From Sulfurimicrobium sp031426915 (lineage in GTDB: Bacteria > Pseudomonadota > Gammaproteobacteria > Burkholderiales > Sulfuricellaceae), in contig JASJPB010000002.1 in the NCBI GenBank assembly GCA_031426915.1, forward strand, positions 142,593 through 206,592: 64,000 bases of DNA, given 5' to 3'. Shown here piece by piece: positions 1-8,877 of the stretch. The notes under the pieces are model-generated. The model was given only the letters and a program-made list of their open reading frames with translations. It did no database searches and was not told the origin of the DNA. Made by a program: the position numbers and the translations under genes. Every line of letters begins with the position of its first letter. Position 1 is the first letter of the stretch.

Positions 1-519
1 GGAATAGGGTTCGATCAGGTCGGTGGGGGAGTAGGTGCTGCCGCAGGCTTCGCAGGAATCTCCGTACTGGTCCTTGGCGTGGCACTTGGGGCATTCGCCC
101 TTGATGAAGCGGTCGGGCAGGAACATTTCCTTGACCGGGTCGTAGTACTGTTCCACGGCGCGCACCTCGATCAGGCCCTGGGCTTGCAGCTTGGCGTAGA
201 TGTCGTTGGCGTAGTGCCGGGTTTCCGGAGAATTGGTCGAGTAGTAGTTGTCGAAGTCCACCAGGAAGCCGTCGAAATCCGCCTTGTGCTCCTGCCATAC
301 CCGTGCCACCAGTTGTTCCGGTGTGATGCCTTCTTTCTGCGCGCGCAGCATGATGGGCGTGCCGTGGGTGTCGTCGGCGCACACGTAATGGCAGGTGTGG
401 CCCTGCATTTTCTGGAAGCGCACCCAGATGTCGGTCTGGATGTATTCCACCAGGTGGCCCAAGTGGATGCTGCCGTTGGCGTAGGGCAGGGCGGACGTGA
501 CCAGGATTTTGCGTGTCAT
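1..519 (-). CDS. metG: Methionyl-tRNA synthetase, N-terminal part (cut by window edge)
   Basis: Class I aminoacyl-tRNA synthetase that charges tRNA-Met in the cytoplasm. The 173 visible residues start MTRKILVTSALPYANG and carry the HIGH-box equivalent (IHLGH) near residue 20. A zinc-knuckle region with CPKC and CEAC pairs lies close to the window edge. The ATG at 517-519 is the only sensible start because the conserved N-terminal motif begins right after it. The rest of the gene, including KMSKS, lies beyond position 1. Identification is from family knowledge of the N-terminal fold. Confidence 0.97.
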   Translation of the reverse strand, partial: MTRKILVTSALPYANGSIHLGHLVEYIQTDIWVRFQKMQGHTCHYVCADDTHGTPIMLRAQKEGITPEQLVARVWQEHKADFDGFLVDFDNYYSTNSPETRHYANDIYAKLQAQGLIEVRAVEQYYDPVKEMFLPDRFIKGECPKCHAKDQYGDSCEACGSTYSPTDLIEPYS

Positions 520-579
520 GGGAAGCTCGAAACTTGAAAAGCTGGAATTGTAGCAAACTGGGGGCGGGATGATCGGTTT

Positions 580-671
580 ACCGCAAGGAACGCGAAGGTA
601 CGCAAAGGAAAGGCAAAAAACACCCGGTCAGTGACGCATTCCATTGCGAACCTTGGCGTCCTTTGCGGTGA
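580..671. repeat. Imperfect inverted repeat, ACCGCAAAGG-type intergenic element
   Basis: The left arm (about 580-611, ACCGCAAGGAACGCGAAGG) pairs imperfectly with the right arm (about 641-671, whose reverse complement begins TCACCGCAAAGGACGCCAAG). It fills the gap between metG and the permease. A second copy of the same family is at 28515-28612. Such GCAAAGGACGCAAAGG repeats are scattered in many environmental proteobacteria; their function is unknown. Confidence 0.7.
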
Positions 672-676
672 GGACT

Positions 677-1747
677 TTATCGCGTCGTATCTTCCTCGAT
701 TTGTTCTGACGCCTGATCGCGCGAAGTCCACTTTTTCGCCAGGCTGAACCCCACCGCCAGCAGCGTCGGCCCGATAAAAATACCAACGAAGCCGAAAGCC
801 AGTACGCCGCCCATCACGCCCAGCATCACCAGCAGGAAGGGCAGGTTGCTGCCGCGGCTGATGAGTATGGGTTTCACCACGTTGTCCACGCTGCTGATGA
901 CGAAGAACCCCCACAACAGCATGAAAATTCCCCATCCCGTAGCGCCCTGACTGAACAGCCAGGCTGCCGCGCTGCCCCAGATCAGGGGCGGGCCGACCGG
1001 GATCAGGGACAGCAGAAAAGTGGCCATGCCCAGCAGCAGCGCGGCCGGCACGCCTGCAATGACGAAGCCGATGGTGGCCACGAAAGCCTGTGCCAGTGCG
1101 GTTCCCAGCAGTCCATAAACCACGCTGCGCACGGTGCCGTTCATGATGCCGAGAAGATTGGAATCGACGCTTCCGGTCACGCGCTCCATTGCAAGCCTGG
1201 CGGCCTGGATCAGCGCCTCGCCATCGCGATAGAAGAAGAAACTGATGAAGGCGGCCAGGCTCATTTCAAGCACGCCTTGCCCGAGAAGTATTCCGCCGGC
1301 GAGAAGAAAATTTCTGGCTGGTTCCAGGAAACGTCTTGCCAGCGCAACCATTTCTTCCCTGTCGGTGGCAATCCGGTGCCAGTATCCGTCGATGGATTCA
1401 CCCACCAGCGGCAGGCCGCTCAGCCATCCCGGAGGTTCCGGGAAACCGGATTCAACGGCTCTTTTTGCCAGCTCGTAAAAGGCGGAGACATCATCGGCGA
1501 GGTTGTACGCCACCAGCGCCAGCGGCAGGATGATCAGCAACACCAGGGACAAGGTCATGACAAGCGCCGCCAGGGTATGGCGCTCCTTCAGGCGCCGCCT
1601 TAGCCCGAGATACAGGGGCCAGGTCGAGGTGCATATCACGGCGGCAAAAAGCATGGCCGCGAGGAAAGGTTTCAGCACCAGAAAGCAGCCCGTCACCAGA
1701 ATGACAATGGCTACCAGCCATGCGTAATGCTCGAAGCGTTTTTCCAA
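677..1747 (-). CDS. AI-2E family (PerM/YdiK-like) membrane transporter
   Basis: A 356-residue polytopic inner-membrane protein of the AI-2 exporter superfamily. It has about eight hydrophobic segments: two at the N-terminus (residues 10-50), one near 65-85, a soluble loop at about 90-150, and a run of helices from 160 to 340. The family motif region PxGPPLIWG is present near residue 250. Family members have been linked to autoinducer-2 export, Na+/H+ antiport or other fluxes, so the substrate is open. It starts MEKRFEHYAWL and no neighbour is clearly co-functional. A second family member lies at 22159-23232; the two are clearly diverged. Confidence 0.88.
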   Translation of the reverse strand: MEKRFEHYAWLVAIVILVTGCFLVLKPFLAAMLFAAVICTSTWPLYLGLRRRLKERHTLAALVMTLSLVLLIILPLALVAYNLADDVSAFYELAKRAVESGFPEPPGWLSGLPLVGESIDGYWHRIATDREEMVALARRFLEPARNFLLAGGILLGQGVLEMSLAAFISFFFYRDGEALIQAARLAMERVTGSVDSNLLGIMNGTVRSVVYGLLGTALAQAFVATIGFVIAGVPAALLLGMATFLLSLIPVGPPLIWGSAAAWLFSQGATGWGIFMLLWGFFVISSVDNVVKPILISRGSNLPFLLVMLGVMGGVLAFGFVGIFIGPTLLAVGFSLAKKWTSRDQASEQIEEDTTR

Positions 1748-1833
1748 AATACCGTGCCTTTACTATCTTGAGGAGTGGGACAGGCCAGGGCGGCCACGTT
1801 GGCACGTCATGAGTCCTATGCCATTGTGAGACG

Positions 1834-3696
1834 CTAGTAGCTGGCTGTTTCCTGCCACATGTCAGGGGTGAAACGCACCACCTGGTTGCGGCCCCTTGTC
1901 TTTGCCTGATAGAGCGCAACGTCTGCATATTTGACCACTTGCCAGAAGGTGTCAGCATCGCCCGGGAGTTCGGCAACACCAATGGAGATGGTTTTCTGTA
2001 GTGATGTGCCGGGAAGCGAGACTCTGGTTTCTTCGACCTTGGCGCGAATTTTCTCGGATACCTTCAAGGCTGCCTCAACCTCGGTGTCCACCAGTACGAT
2101 GAGGAACTCTTCCCCGCCGTAGCGGATGACCAGATCGGAGCTTCGCACGCTCTTTTGCAAAATTTCGGCCAAGGTCTTGAGTACCTTGTCGCCAGCTTCA
2201 TGGCCAAAGGTGTCGTTTACCTGTTTGAAATAGTCCAGGTCCAGCATGAGTATGGAGAACGGGCTTCCACGTCGCTGGCTCGCGGCAACCAGGGTGGTGA
2301 CGTATTCTTCCAGGAAACGCCGGTTGTAGAGGCCGGTCATGGCATCCCGCAGGGAGCTTTCGCGCAGATGTTCCATCAGTCGCTTGGCTTCCAGAACCGG
2401 TGCCGCTTCTCGCAGATATACCGCAACGAAAGGTACCAGGAGCTTTGCGAGCTGCTCCGTGCCGTCCGCCAGCACCAATTGCACCACGCATCCCACCGAG
2501 CCGGACTGGGTAATCGGCAGGCAGATGTGATGCCGTTTTTCTGCGCCATCCTGTTGGCGGAACATGGTGCACAGGCCGGGAAAATCCACGGCGTTAACTT
2601 CATGCCCTGTGCGTCTTACCCGACAGGCGCTGGCATCGATCAGGATCTGCGGATCGCACCAGCGGCAGGCTGCTCCATCCACATTGTCCACGATCACCGG
2701 GGTGATGCGGTTCTTGCTGGCGGCGATTTCGTAGATGGAAAATTCCTCGAAATCGTATTTGTTCCTGAGGACGTGCGCCAGGCGCTGGTAGACCTCGAGT
2801 TTGCTCTGGTCTTCCTCGATGGCTTGTTTGAACTGGGCAGCTTCTACCAGGCCCTCCACCATTTCGGTGGTGGTCACGAGCTGGTTGCCGGTGTTCTGGG
2901 GATGGTAGTTCATCAAATCCCCAACCCGCTGGACGATATTGCTTATGCATACGTCCATGAATTCCATGAGCCGGTTCACGCTGCCTGCGATCTCACCCAC
3001 TTCGTCTGTCGTGTATTGTTTGATACGTCCCTCGAAGCTCCCGCCCACGGCGAGGGTCACCACGTCTTTCACGTTCCCCGTGGTTTCCACCAATGGGCGC
3101 AGGAGTCGCCTCAGCAGCAGCAGTGCAAATATGGCGGCAAGGAATACGCTCAGGCTCACCATGGCGGTAGCGGTGATGGCTTGCCGTTTAACCTCATACA
3201 GGGGAACGTTGATGCTTACCGCCCCCAGTACCGTGCCGCGTTCGACTGTATGGCATTGCAGGCAATTGGGCATGCCCTGGTCGGTGGCGGAATAGGGGAT
3301 GATGGCGCGAAAAATCTGTCCGCTTTCCTTGTCCTGAATTTCGAAGACCGGCTTGCCGAGAGCGAGCACCTGATTCTCCGCCTTGTCCATCGCGTGTTCC
3401 TGCGGCAGGCCTGGGCCGAACTGCTTGGTCACCGCCGGACCGCGCACGACTCGAATCCCCTCGACACCAGGTACGTTTCCAAGCCGGTCCAGAAATTCCG
3501 GGCGTTTGTTGATGGTACCGTTAACCATGCTCTCGGTCAGGCCGACCTTGACCGCTTCCGCTACGGAACGCGCGTGGCGTTCCGCCGTGTACAGGGAAAA
3601 CTCGCGGAAGGAGTAGAGACTGATGGTAGCCAGGACGATAATCAGGCCGACCATGAGAATAGAGAAAAAGCTCAGCATTTTGGCGTTGAGGGTCAT
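1834..3696 (-). CDS. Diguanylate cyclase with periplasmic CxxCH (haem-like) sensor and Cys-rich cytoplasmic domain
   Basis: This 620-residue membrane protein makes c-di-GMP. TM1 is at about 7-28 and TM2 at about 173-196. The periplasmic part between them contains CLQCH at 145-149, the signature for covalent c-type haem, in the setting used by DUF3365/Tll0287-like sensor domains. A HAMP-like linker (about 197-255) follows, then a GAF-like region (300-430) with cysteines at 344, 347, 358, 376 and 392. The GGDEF domain spans about 450-612 with an intact GGEEF signature (527-531) and an RxxD product-inhibition site (RSSD, 518-521). Haem attachment is inferred from the motif and predicted topology. 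The signal sensed could be redox state or a small gas ligand. Confidence 0.9.
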   Translation of the reverse strand: MTLNAKMLSFFSILMVGLIIVLATISLYSFREFSLYTAERHARSVAEAVKVGLTESMVNGTINKRPEFLDRLGNVPGVEGIRVVRGPAVTKQFGPGLPQEHAMDKAENQVLALGKPVFEIQDKESGQIFRAIIPYSATDQGMPNCLQCHTVERGTVLGAVSINVPLYEVKRQAITATAMVSLSVFLAAIFALLLLRRLLRPLVETTGNVKDVVTLAVGGSFEGRIKQYTTDEVGEIAGSVNRLMEFMDVCISNIVQRVGDLMNYHPQNTGNQLVTTTEMVEGLVEAAQFKQAIEEDQSKLEVYQRLAHVLRNKYDFEEFSIYEIAASKNRITPVIVDNVDGAACRWCDPQILIDASACRVRRTGHEVNAVDFPGLCTMFRQQDGAEKRHHICLPITQSGSVGCVVQLVLADGTEQLAKLLVPFVAVYLREAAPVLEAKRLMEHLRESSLRDAMTGLYNRRFLEEYVTTLVAASQRRGSPFSILMLDLDYFKQVNDTFGHEAGDKVLKTLAEILQKSVRSSDLVIRYGGEEFLIVLVDTEVEAALKVSEKIRAKVEETRVSLPGTSLQKTISIGVAELPGDADTFWQVVKYADVALYQAKTRGRNQVVRFTPDMWQETASY

Positions 3697-3878
3697 GTTC
3701 GGCAGCTCTGAATTTTATTCGCATGAATACTAGCGTTTTTTGGCGGTATTGCAAGCATTGAGGGCGCTCTTGTCTTGATTTGTTTCATGGGGGGAAAAGC
3801 GTCGGGAGTCGGATACACAAATCGGGTATCCTTCGGATCACCTAAAATTTCCCGATAAAATTAAAACCGGCGGTGGAT

Positions 3879-4436
3879 ATGGCTCTAAAAGCAACCATTT
3901 TTAAAGCAGAACTACAAATTGCGGACATGGACCGCAACTATTACCTGACGCATTCCCTCACCCTCGCCCGCCACCCGTCCGAAACTGATGAACGCATGAT
4001 GGTGCGCCTGCTGGTTTTTGCGCTGCATGCACATGAAGCCTTGATGTTCGGGCAGGGTCTGAGCGCCGACGATGAACCCGATCTGTGGCAGAAGGACCTG
4101 ACCGGTGCCATCGAGCTCTGGATCGACGTGGGTCTGCCCGATGAAAAGCTGATCCGCAAGGCCTGCGGCCGTGCCAGGCAGGTATTCCTTTACAACTATG
4201 GAGGCCGTGCCGCCGAGATATGGTGGGAGCAAAATCGCAGCAAGCTTGAACGACTGGGAAATCTGACGGTAATGAGCATGTCGCCCGAAACGAGTGCCGC
4301 GCTGGCAAAGCTGGCGCAGCGCAACATGCAGTTGCACTGCACCATTCAGGATGGAGATATCTGGCTGGCGGATAAAGATGGCGCCCAAGTGGAGGTGGCC
4401 CTGACTGTGCTCAAGAACCCGTTGCCAGCGCGCTGA
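3879..4436 (+). CDS. yaeQ: YaeQ family protein
   Basis: A 185-residue soluble protein matching YaeQ over its full length: MALKATIFKAELQIAD at the start, then the conserved stretches HPSETDERMMVRLL, DLWQKDLTGAIELWIDVG and GGRAAEIWW. YaeQ adopts a PD-(D/E)XK nuclease-like fold. It was linked genetically to suppression of rfaH haemolysin defects, but its molecular role is not established. An in-frame GTG two codons earlier (3873) is possible. The ATG is preferred because family members begin MALKAT. It is monocistronic and divergent from the diguanylate cyclase upstream. Confidence 0.92.
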   Translation: MALKATIFKAELQIADMDRNYYLTHSLTLARHPSETDERMMVRLLVFALHAHEALMFGQGLSADDEPDLWQKDLTGAIELWIDVGLPDEKLIRKACGRARQVFLYNYGGRAAEIWWEQNRSKLERLGNLTVMSMSPETSAALAKLAQRNMQLHCTIQDGDIWLADKDGAQVEVALTVLKNPLPAR

Positions 4437-4537
4437 TCCTGACTCTTCCAGCGTAGGCATTTGGCAGGTATTGCGGGCCTGGAGCATTGAGATCCCTCCT
4501 CGCCACTGGCGACTCCAGCACCATCCGCTCCCGGGAT

Positions 4538-6031
4538 TTATGCTCTGGCGGCCTCGTTTTTCTCTTTGACCATGGCGTCCACCAGGCTGATCACCTGGGC
4601 GCTGGCGCCCTCCGCAGATTTCAGTTCGCTCATGAGATTGGTGCGCAGTTCCTGGTTGTTGGCCCAGTTTCCGCGCGAGAGCTCGATAGCCCGATGCACG
4701 CTGGAGTGCACATCGGCATGGGGCTTTTCCAGGCGCAGGAACGATGGTGTATGGCCGAAGAGCTCTTTTCCTACGCCCTCGTAATACCATTTGCCAAGCC
4801 GGCAGTGGTGGTGGTCAGCTTTCACGGCCGTTGCTTCATCGCACTCCCTGGCCTTTTCGACTGCCATGTAGGCATTCTGCATGTAAATGATGTGATCCAT
4901 CTTTACCAGCGAGCCGAAAGAGCGGTCCCTGGTCCTGGTTACCCGACTGATAGTGCTCTCGGCAGCTTGGGAAAACTCCGCGAAACGGGTCTTGAAATCG
5001 CTCATCTGGGCGCTGACGCTCGAAGTCAGGGTGCTGGCCGTGCTGGTTTCCTCGACCATGCCATCCACCTGATTCCTGAATCGACCCACAATGCCATCGA
5101 TTTCCGTGGTGGCGGTTTTGGTGCGCTCAGCTAGCTTGCGCACCTCATCCGCGACCACCGCGAATCCGCGCCCCATTTCCCCTGCCCGCGCCGCTTCGAT
5201 GGCGGCATTCAGGGCGAGCAGGTTAGTCTGGTCCGCGATTTCGGAAATGATGTGTACTGCAGAATTGATCGCCGTGCTTTCAGCGCCGAGCGTTTGTGCG
5301 GCCTGGGCCATTTCCTGGACGCGCTGGTTCATGCCGGAAAGCGCATCGCTGATCTGGCCTACCGCACCCAGGCTGTTCGATGCCACCTCGCGGTTGGAAC
5401 GGGCGATTTTTTCGACCTCATCCATTTCATTGCTCATGTCGACCAGGTCCTGCTGGTTCAGCTTGAGATTGTGCAGCAGGTTTTTCGAGTTCATGTGGTG
5501 GATCTGGGAGGCCAGCTCGTTCTTGCTGATCCACAGATTATTGTCTTCCATCGCCTTGATCGCTAGATTGATCTTCTCCAGGGAGTCGGAGAACTGCCCG
5601 GGCAAGCCATCGGATAGTGCCTTGCGGTAATAAATGCCTTCAGTGACCAGTCTGAAGCAGGTGTTGACCTCCTTGAAATAGGTTTCAACCAGGTCGAGAA
5701 AGTCGTTCAACTCCCAGGCAGCCTTGCCAATCTCGCCCAGGCCCGCGGTTGCCGTAACGCGGCGATGGAGCTGGCCCTTGCAGGAGCTCCGCAGCACCTC
5801 CTGCATACGCTCGATAGTTTCAATGGGTTTGCGGAAATGGCGCCAGGCGTAACCCGAGAAGGCAACGGCAAATGCCGGGAAGAGCCAGATCGGCCACTCA
5901 AACCCGTGCTGATAGGTGACCCAGGCGGCCAGGATGCCGGTAATGAGGCAGAAGATGGTACAGGCCAGCAGGAGCTGGTCGCCGAGGAATGGAACATGTC
6001 GGCTGATGCCGGTGCGGATGCGCGAAGTCAT
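4538..6031 (-). CDS. Methyl-accepting chemotaxis transducer with C-terminal CZB domain (CetA/Aer-C like)
   Basis: A 497-residue chemoreceptor with two close N-terminal membrane segments (about 19-38 and 44-62) and almost no periplasmic domain. A HAMP region (about 65-120) follows. The signalling hairpin contains the invariant EIADQTNLLALNAAIEAARAG tip near 264-284. The C-terminus is a zinc-binding CZB domain with H380, the HCRLGKWYY motif (H409-C410) and H438/H442. The gene lies 20 bp after the stop of a free-standing PAS protein related to Aer. The transducer therefore has no sensor of its own and probably receives its signal from that partner. CZB domains bind zinc through three His and a Cys and respond to zinc or oxidants such as HOCl. 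It should couple to CheW/CheA, which are not in the window. Confidence 0.92.
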   Translation of the reverse strand: MTSRIRTGISRHVPFLGDQLLLACTIFCLITGILAAWVTYQHGFEWPIWLFPAFAVAFSGYAWRHFRKPIETIERMQEVLRSSCKGQLHRRVTATAGLGEIGKAAWELNDFLDLVETYFKEVNTCFRLVTEGIYYRKALSDGLPGQFSDSLEKINLAIKAMEDNNLWISKNELASQIHHMNSKNLLHNLKLNQQDLVDMSNEMDEVEKIARSNREVASNSLGAVGQISDALSGMNQRVQEMAQAAQTLGAESTAINSAVHIISEIADQTNLLALNAAIEAARAGEMGRGFAVVADEVRKLAERTKTATTEIDGIVGRFRNQVDGMVEETSTASTLTSSVSAQMSDFKTRFAEFSQAAESTISRVTRTRDRSFGSLVKMDHIIYMQNAYMAVEKARECDEATAVKADHHHCRLGKWYYEGVGKELFGHTPSFLRLEKPHADVHSSVHRAIELSRGNWANNQELRTNLMSELKSAEGASAQVISLVDAMVKEKNEAARA

Positions 6032-6051
6032 TTATTTATTGCCCGTATTTG

Positions 6052-6570
6052 TTAGAGGCTCAGGATGAAGCGGTCATAGCTCGTTTCCAGGCTATTGAGT
6101 TTTTCCAACAGGAAGTCGACGGATGCAGTTGGCGCCTGGGCCGGACCGACCCGGCGTTCCAACGCCAGCATTTCTCGGTAGATCGGCTCCATCACCGCCA
6201 CGGCCGAGGGTTTGACTTTACGCCGGACCGAGAAATAACCGACCACTTTCCCGTTGTTATCACGGTCGGGAGTGACATTGGCAAATACCCAGTAGAAATG
6301 GCCTTCGGCGGTCATGTTCTTGACGTAGCCGAAAAACTCCCGTTCTGCCTTGAGCGTGTCCCACAGCAGCTTGAAGGCGCCGCGCGGCATGTCCGGATGG
6401 CGCACGATGTTATGCTGCTTGAACAGCAGCTCCCTTTCGGGATAGTTGGCGATGCTCATGAATTCGCGGTTGGCGTAGGTGATGCGGCCCTTCAGGTCGG
6501 TCTTGGAGACGATGAAGTCATCCTGATCCAATACGATTTCTTGTTGGGTGGGTGTTATGTTAGTTTTCAT
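6052..6570 (-). CDS. Stand-alone Aer-type PAS sensor protein (CetB-like)
   Basis: A 172-residue protein made of one PAS domain (about 15-125) plus a short helical tail. Sequence landmarks of FAD-binding Aer PAS domains are clear: IVRHPDMP, the LW pair, HFYWVFANVTP and VGYFSVR. In E. coli Aer this domain is fused to HAMP and signalling modules. Here it is a separate gene directly upstream of an MCP without a sensor, the arrangement of the CetB/CetA energy-taxis pair in Campylobacter. Predicted role: a cytoplasmic redox/energy sensor docking onto the HAMP region of the neighbour. FAD binding is inferred from family resemblance only. Confidence 0.88.
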   Translation of the reverse strand: MKTNITPTQQEIVLDQDDFIVSKTDLKGRITYANREFMSIANYPERELLFKQHNIVRHPDMPRGAFKLLWDTLKAEREFFGYVKNMTAEGHFYWVFANVTPDRDNNGKVVGYFSVRRKVKPSAVAVMEPIYREMLALERRVGPAQAPTASVDFLLEKLNSLETSYDRFILSL

Positions 6571-6648
6571 CTGCTTGTCCTTGGGTGAAGGTACAGCTTT
6601 CCCGATATGGCAAAATTCTTTTACCTGATGTTACGTTACCTGCCAGAT

Positions 6649-7851
6649 TCATGCCGGCAGCCATTTGGCCGGATCGATCCCCCACTTCTCGAACGATTCA
6701 TGGCTGACGATTTTGTCCTGACAGCCGGGGCGCGCCAGATCGATCTCTTCCGGAGGCAGATAATACTGCTTTCCCGCGTGGTAAAACACCTTGACCAGGG
6801 GTTGCAGCATCTTCTCGGTATGTTGTTCCATGACCACGCCGAGGCGGCCGCTATGCAGGCGCACCAGTGAACCGCTGGGGTAGATGCCGAGGGTGCGGAT
6901 AAAGGTTTGCACCATGTCCGGACTGAAGTGGAACTTGCTCCACTCCAGCAGTTTCCTGAGCGCCTCGGTGGGCGGCATGCCCTTGTGATAGACGCGCTCG
7001 GAGGTGATGGCATCGTACACATCGACGATCGCCCCCATTTGCCCGTAGAGCGAGATTTCATTGCCCTTCAGTTTGTTGGGGTAACCGGTGCCATCGAAAC
7101 GCTCATGGTGCTGACCCGCGACATCCAGAGCGATCTGGCTGATGCCGGGGGTGTTCTGCAAAATAATGATGCTTTGCACCACGTGGGATTTCATCTTGAC
7201 GAATTCGGCATCGGTCAGCTTGGCCGGTTTGTTGAGTATGCTGTCCGGCACCTTGGCCTTGCCGACGTCGTGCAACAGGGCGCCGATGGCGATTTCCTTG
7301 ATGATGTCGCGGGATAGTTTCAAGCCCCGGGCAAAGGCAACCATCAGGGCGCACACCGAGACCGAATGCTGAAAAGTGTACTCGTCGTGGGTTTTCAGGC
7401 GCCCCAGCGGAATCAGCGCATCCTGATGGCGGAAAATGGAATCGACCATGTTTTCGACCAGCGGCTCGACTTTTTCCATTTCAATCTGCCTGCCAAGCCG
7501 TGCGTCGCTAATGATGTCCTTGACGATGCGGTTGGCATCGCCGTGCAGCTTGCGCGCACGGCGCGCCTCTTCCGCCAGGGAAACGACCACAGGCTGCTGT
7601 TCCGCGATCTGCAGCATCTGTTCATGGATTTCGTGGCTGACTTCTTCCTCGGTTTTGGCCTCGGCCACATCCAGACCCTTGCTGGTGTCGATGTACAACT
7701 CGTGGACGCCAATCCCGCGCAGCTCGAACGCAACCGTTTCATCCTTGACGGTGAAACGATTGGAAACGAAGGGATGGTCCATCCAGCCGCAATTCAGTTC
7801 GTGGATGTACATGCCGGGAGTTAGTTGTTCGATGGTGATCTTTTTGATCAT
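6649..7851 (-). CDS. HD-GYP domain c-di-GMP phosphodiesterase (DUF3391 N-terminus)
   Basis: A 400-residue cytoplasmic protein. Residues 1-130 form the DUF3391 domain typical of this subfamily. The HD-GYP domain (about 145-320) has the HD pair in LLHDVGKAKVP (H194, D195) and the HHERFDGTGYP signature (248-258), so the enzyme should hydrolyse c-di-GMP. A C-terminal 80-residue region follows (about 320-400). It lies downstream of the PAS/MCP pair on the same strand, about 80 bp from it. The intact catalytic motifs argue for an active enzyme. Confidence 0.93.
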   Translation of the reverse strand: MIKKITIEQLTPGMYIHELNCGWMDHPFVSNRFTVKDETVAFELRGIGVHELYIDTSKGLDVAEAKTEEEVSHEIHEQMLQIAEQQPVVVSLAEEARRARKLHGDANRIVKDIISDARLGRQIEMEKVEPLVENMVDSIFRHQDALIPLGRLKTHDEYTFQHSVSVCALMVAFARGLKLSRDIIKEIAIGALLHDVGKAKVPDSILNKPAKLTDAEFVKMKSHVVQSIIILQNTPGISQIALDVAGQHHERFDGTGYPNKLKGNEISLYGQMGAIVDVYDAITSERVYHKGMPPTEALRKLLEWSKFHFSPDMVQTFIRTLGIYPSGSLVRLHSGRLGVVMEQHTEKMLQPLVKVFYHAGKQYYLPPEEIDLARPGCQDKIVSHESFEKWGIDPAKWLPA

Positions 7852-7901
7852 GTCTGGGGCGTCGGCGCGAGCATGAGTTTATTCTAGCCCTGAAACAGAA
7901 A

Positions 7902-7929
7902 ACAAAAAAGGCGGCCTACGGGCCGCCTT
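7902..7929 (-). terminator. Rho-independent terminator of the PPIase gene
   Basis: A perfect 9-bp stem (AAGGCGGCC / GGCCGCCTT) with a TACG/CGTA loop spans 7908-7929. On the minus strand it is followed by a T run (7904-7909 read in reverse). It sits just after the stop of the PPIase gene transcribed toward it. Confidence 0.88.
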
Positions 7930-7951
7930 CTTGATGCAAATAAAGCGCTTT

Positions 7952-8827
7952 TTACTTGGCTGGCGCTGCTGCCGGTGCTGCTGCCGGTGCCGGCACATCC
8001 ATGATTTCGATCTTGGCCTTGGCCTTGAGGTCGTCCACCAGTTTTTTCAGGCTTTGTTGTTGCACCTGCTGGGTCAGGCCGGGCTTGACCTGGTCGAAGG
8101 GAGGCGCCTGCATCGGGCGGGAGTCTTCCAGCATGATTACGTGATAGCCGAATTGGCTTTTGACCGGCTCGCCGGTGAACTTGCCTTTTTCCAGCTTGGC
8201 CACAGCCGCACCGAATTCCGGCACCATGCTGCGTGTGTCGAACCAGCCCAGATCGCCGCCGTTAGCCTTGGAACCTGGGTCCTTGGATTTTTCCTTGGCC
8301 AGTTTGTCGAATTGCTTGGCGTCTTTCTTCAGCTTGGCGATGATGTCCTTGGCCTCGGCTTCCTTCTCCACCAGGATGTGACGTGCCTTGTATTCGGTGC
8401 CGGTCATCTGGGCCTTGATCTTATCGTACTCAGCCTTGAGCATGTCGTCGCTGACCGGGGTGCTCTTGATGTAATCCTGCACGAAGGCGTTTGCCAGGAT
8501 GGATTGCTTGGTCAATTCGATCTGATCCAGTACCTCGGGACTCTTGTCCAGACCCTTTTTCGTGGCTTCCTGGGAGACGATGAGCTGCATTGCCAGTTGG
8601 TCGATGATGGTCTTGCGGGTGTCAGGGCTATCCGGTTGGCCCATGCCGGCGCGTTGTTTGACCAGCATATCAACGCGGTTCTTGCTGATGGCGGTGCCAT
8701 TCACGGTAGCGGCGACGCCGTCCTTGCCGGCGGCAGAAGTTTTCGCGGGCTCGCTGGCATTGCAGGCGCTCAGAGTGAGCAGTGAGGCTGCACTTGCCAG
8801 CAGAATACGGGATTTGATCGACATCAT
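7952..8827 (-). CDS. Lipoprotein peptidyl-prolyl cis-trans isomerase (parvulin/SurA type)
   Basis: A 291-residue exported foldase. The N-terminus has a lipoprotein signal ending in the lipobox LSAC at about residue 19-22, so it is probably anchored in a membrane facing the periplasm. A helical chaperone part follows (about 40-140, SurA_N-like). The parvulin domain is at about 145-245 (KARHILVEKEAEAKDI, the GGDLGWF turn, SQFGYHVIMLED). The tail is Ala/Pro-rich. The start is set at the first of two adjacent ATG codons, six bases after AAGGAA; a farther upstream start would spoil the signal peptide. It belongs to a compact yciB-yciI-bolA-PPIase group seen in many betaproteobacteria. Confidence 0.9.
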   Translation of the reverse strand: MMSIKSRILLASAASLLTLSACNASEPAKTSAAGKDGVAATVNGTAISKNRVDMLVKQRAGMGQPDSPDTRKTIIDQLAMQLIVSQEATKKGLDKSPEVLDQIELTKQSILANAFVQDYIKSTPVSDDMLKAEYDKIKAQMTGTEYKARHILVEKEAEAKDIIAKLKKDAKQFDKLAKEKSKDPGSKANGGDLGWFDTRSMVPEFGAAVAKLEKGKFTGEPVKSQFGYHVIMLEDSRPMQAPPFDQVKPGLTQQVQQQSLKKLVDDLKAKAKIEIMDVPAPAAAPAAAPAK

Positions 8828-8877
8828 ATGGGTTTCCTTATTGTATTGAAGCAATAGTTAAACTTGGGCCGCCCGGA

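Noticed and set aside
2155..3711. 518-codon open frame on the plus strand
   Set aside because: It is antisense to the diguanylate cyclase gene. Its protein is His/Gly/Val-rich with no family features, a shadow of GC-rich coding DNA.
6571..6648. Possible flagellar sigma-28 promoter upstream of the PAS/MCP genes
   Set aside because: TAAAAGAA is followed after 11 bases by CGGGAAAG, which fits GCCGATAA poorly.
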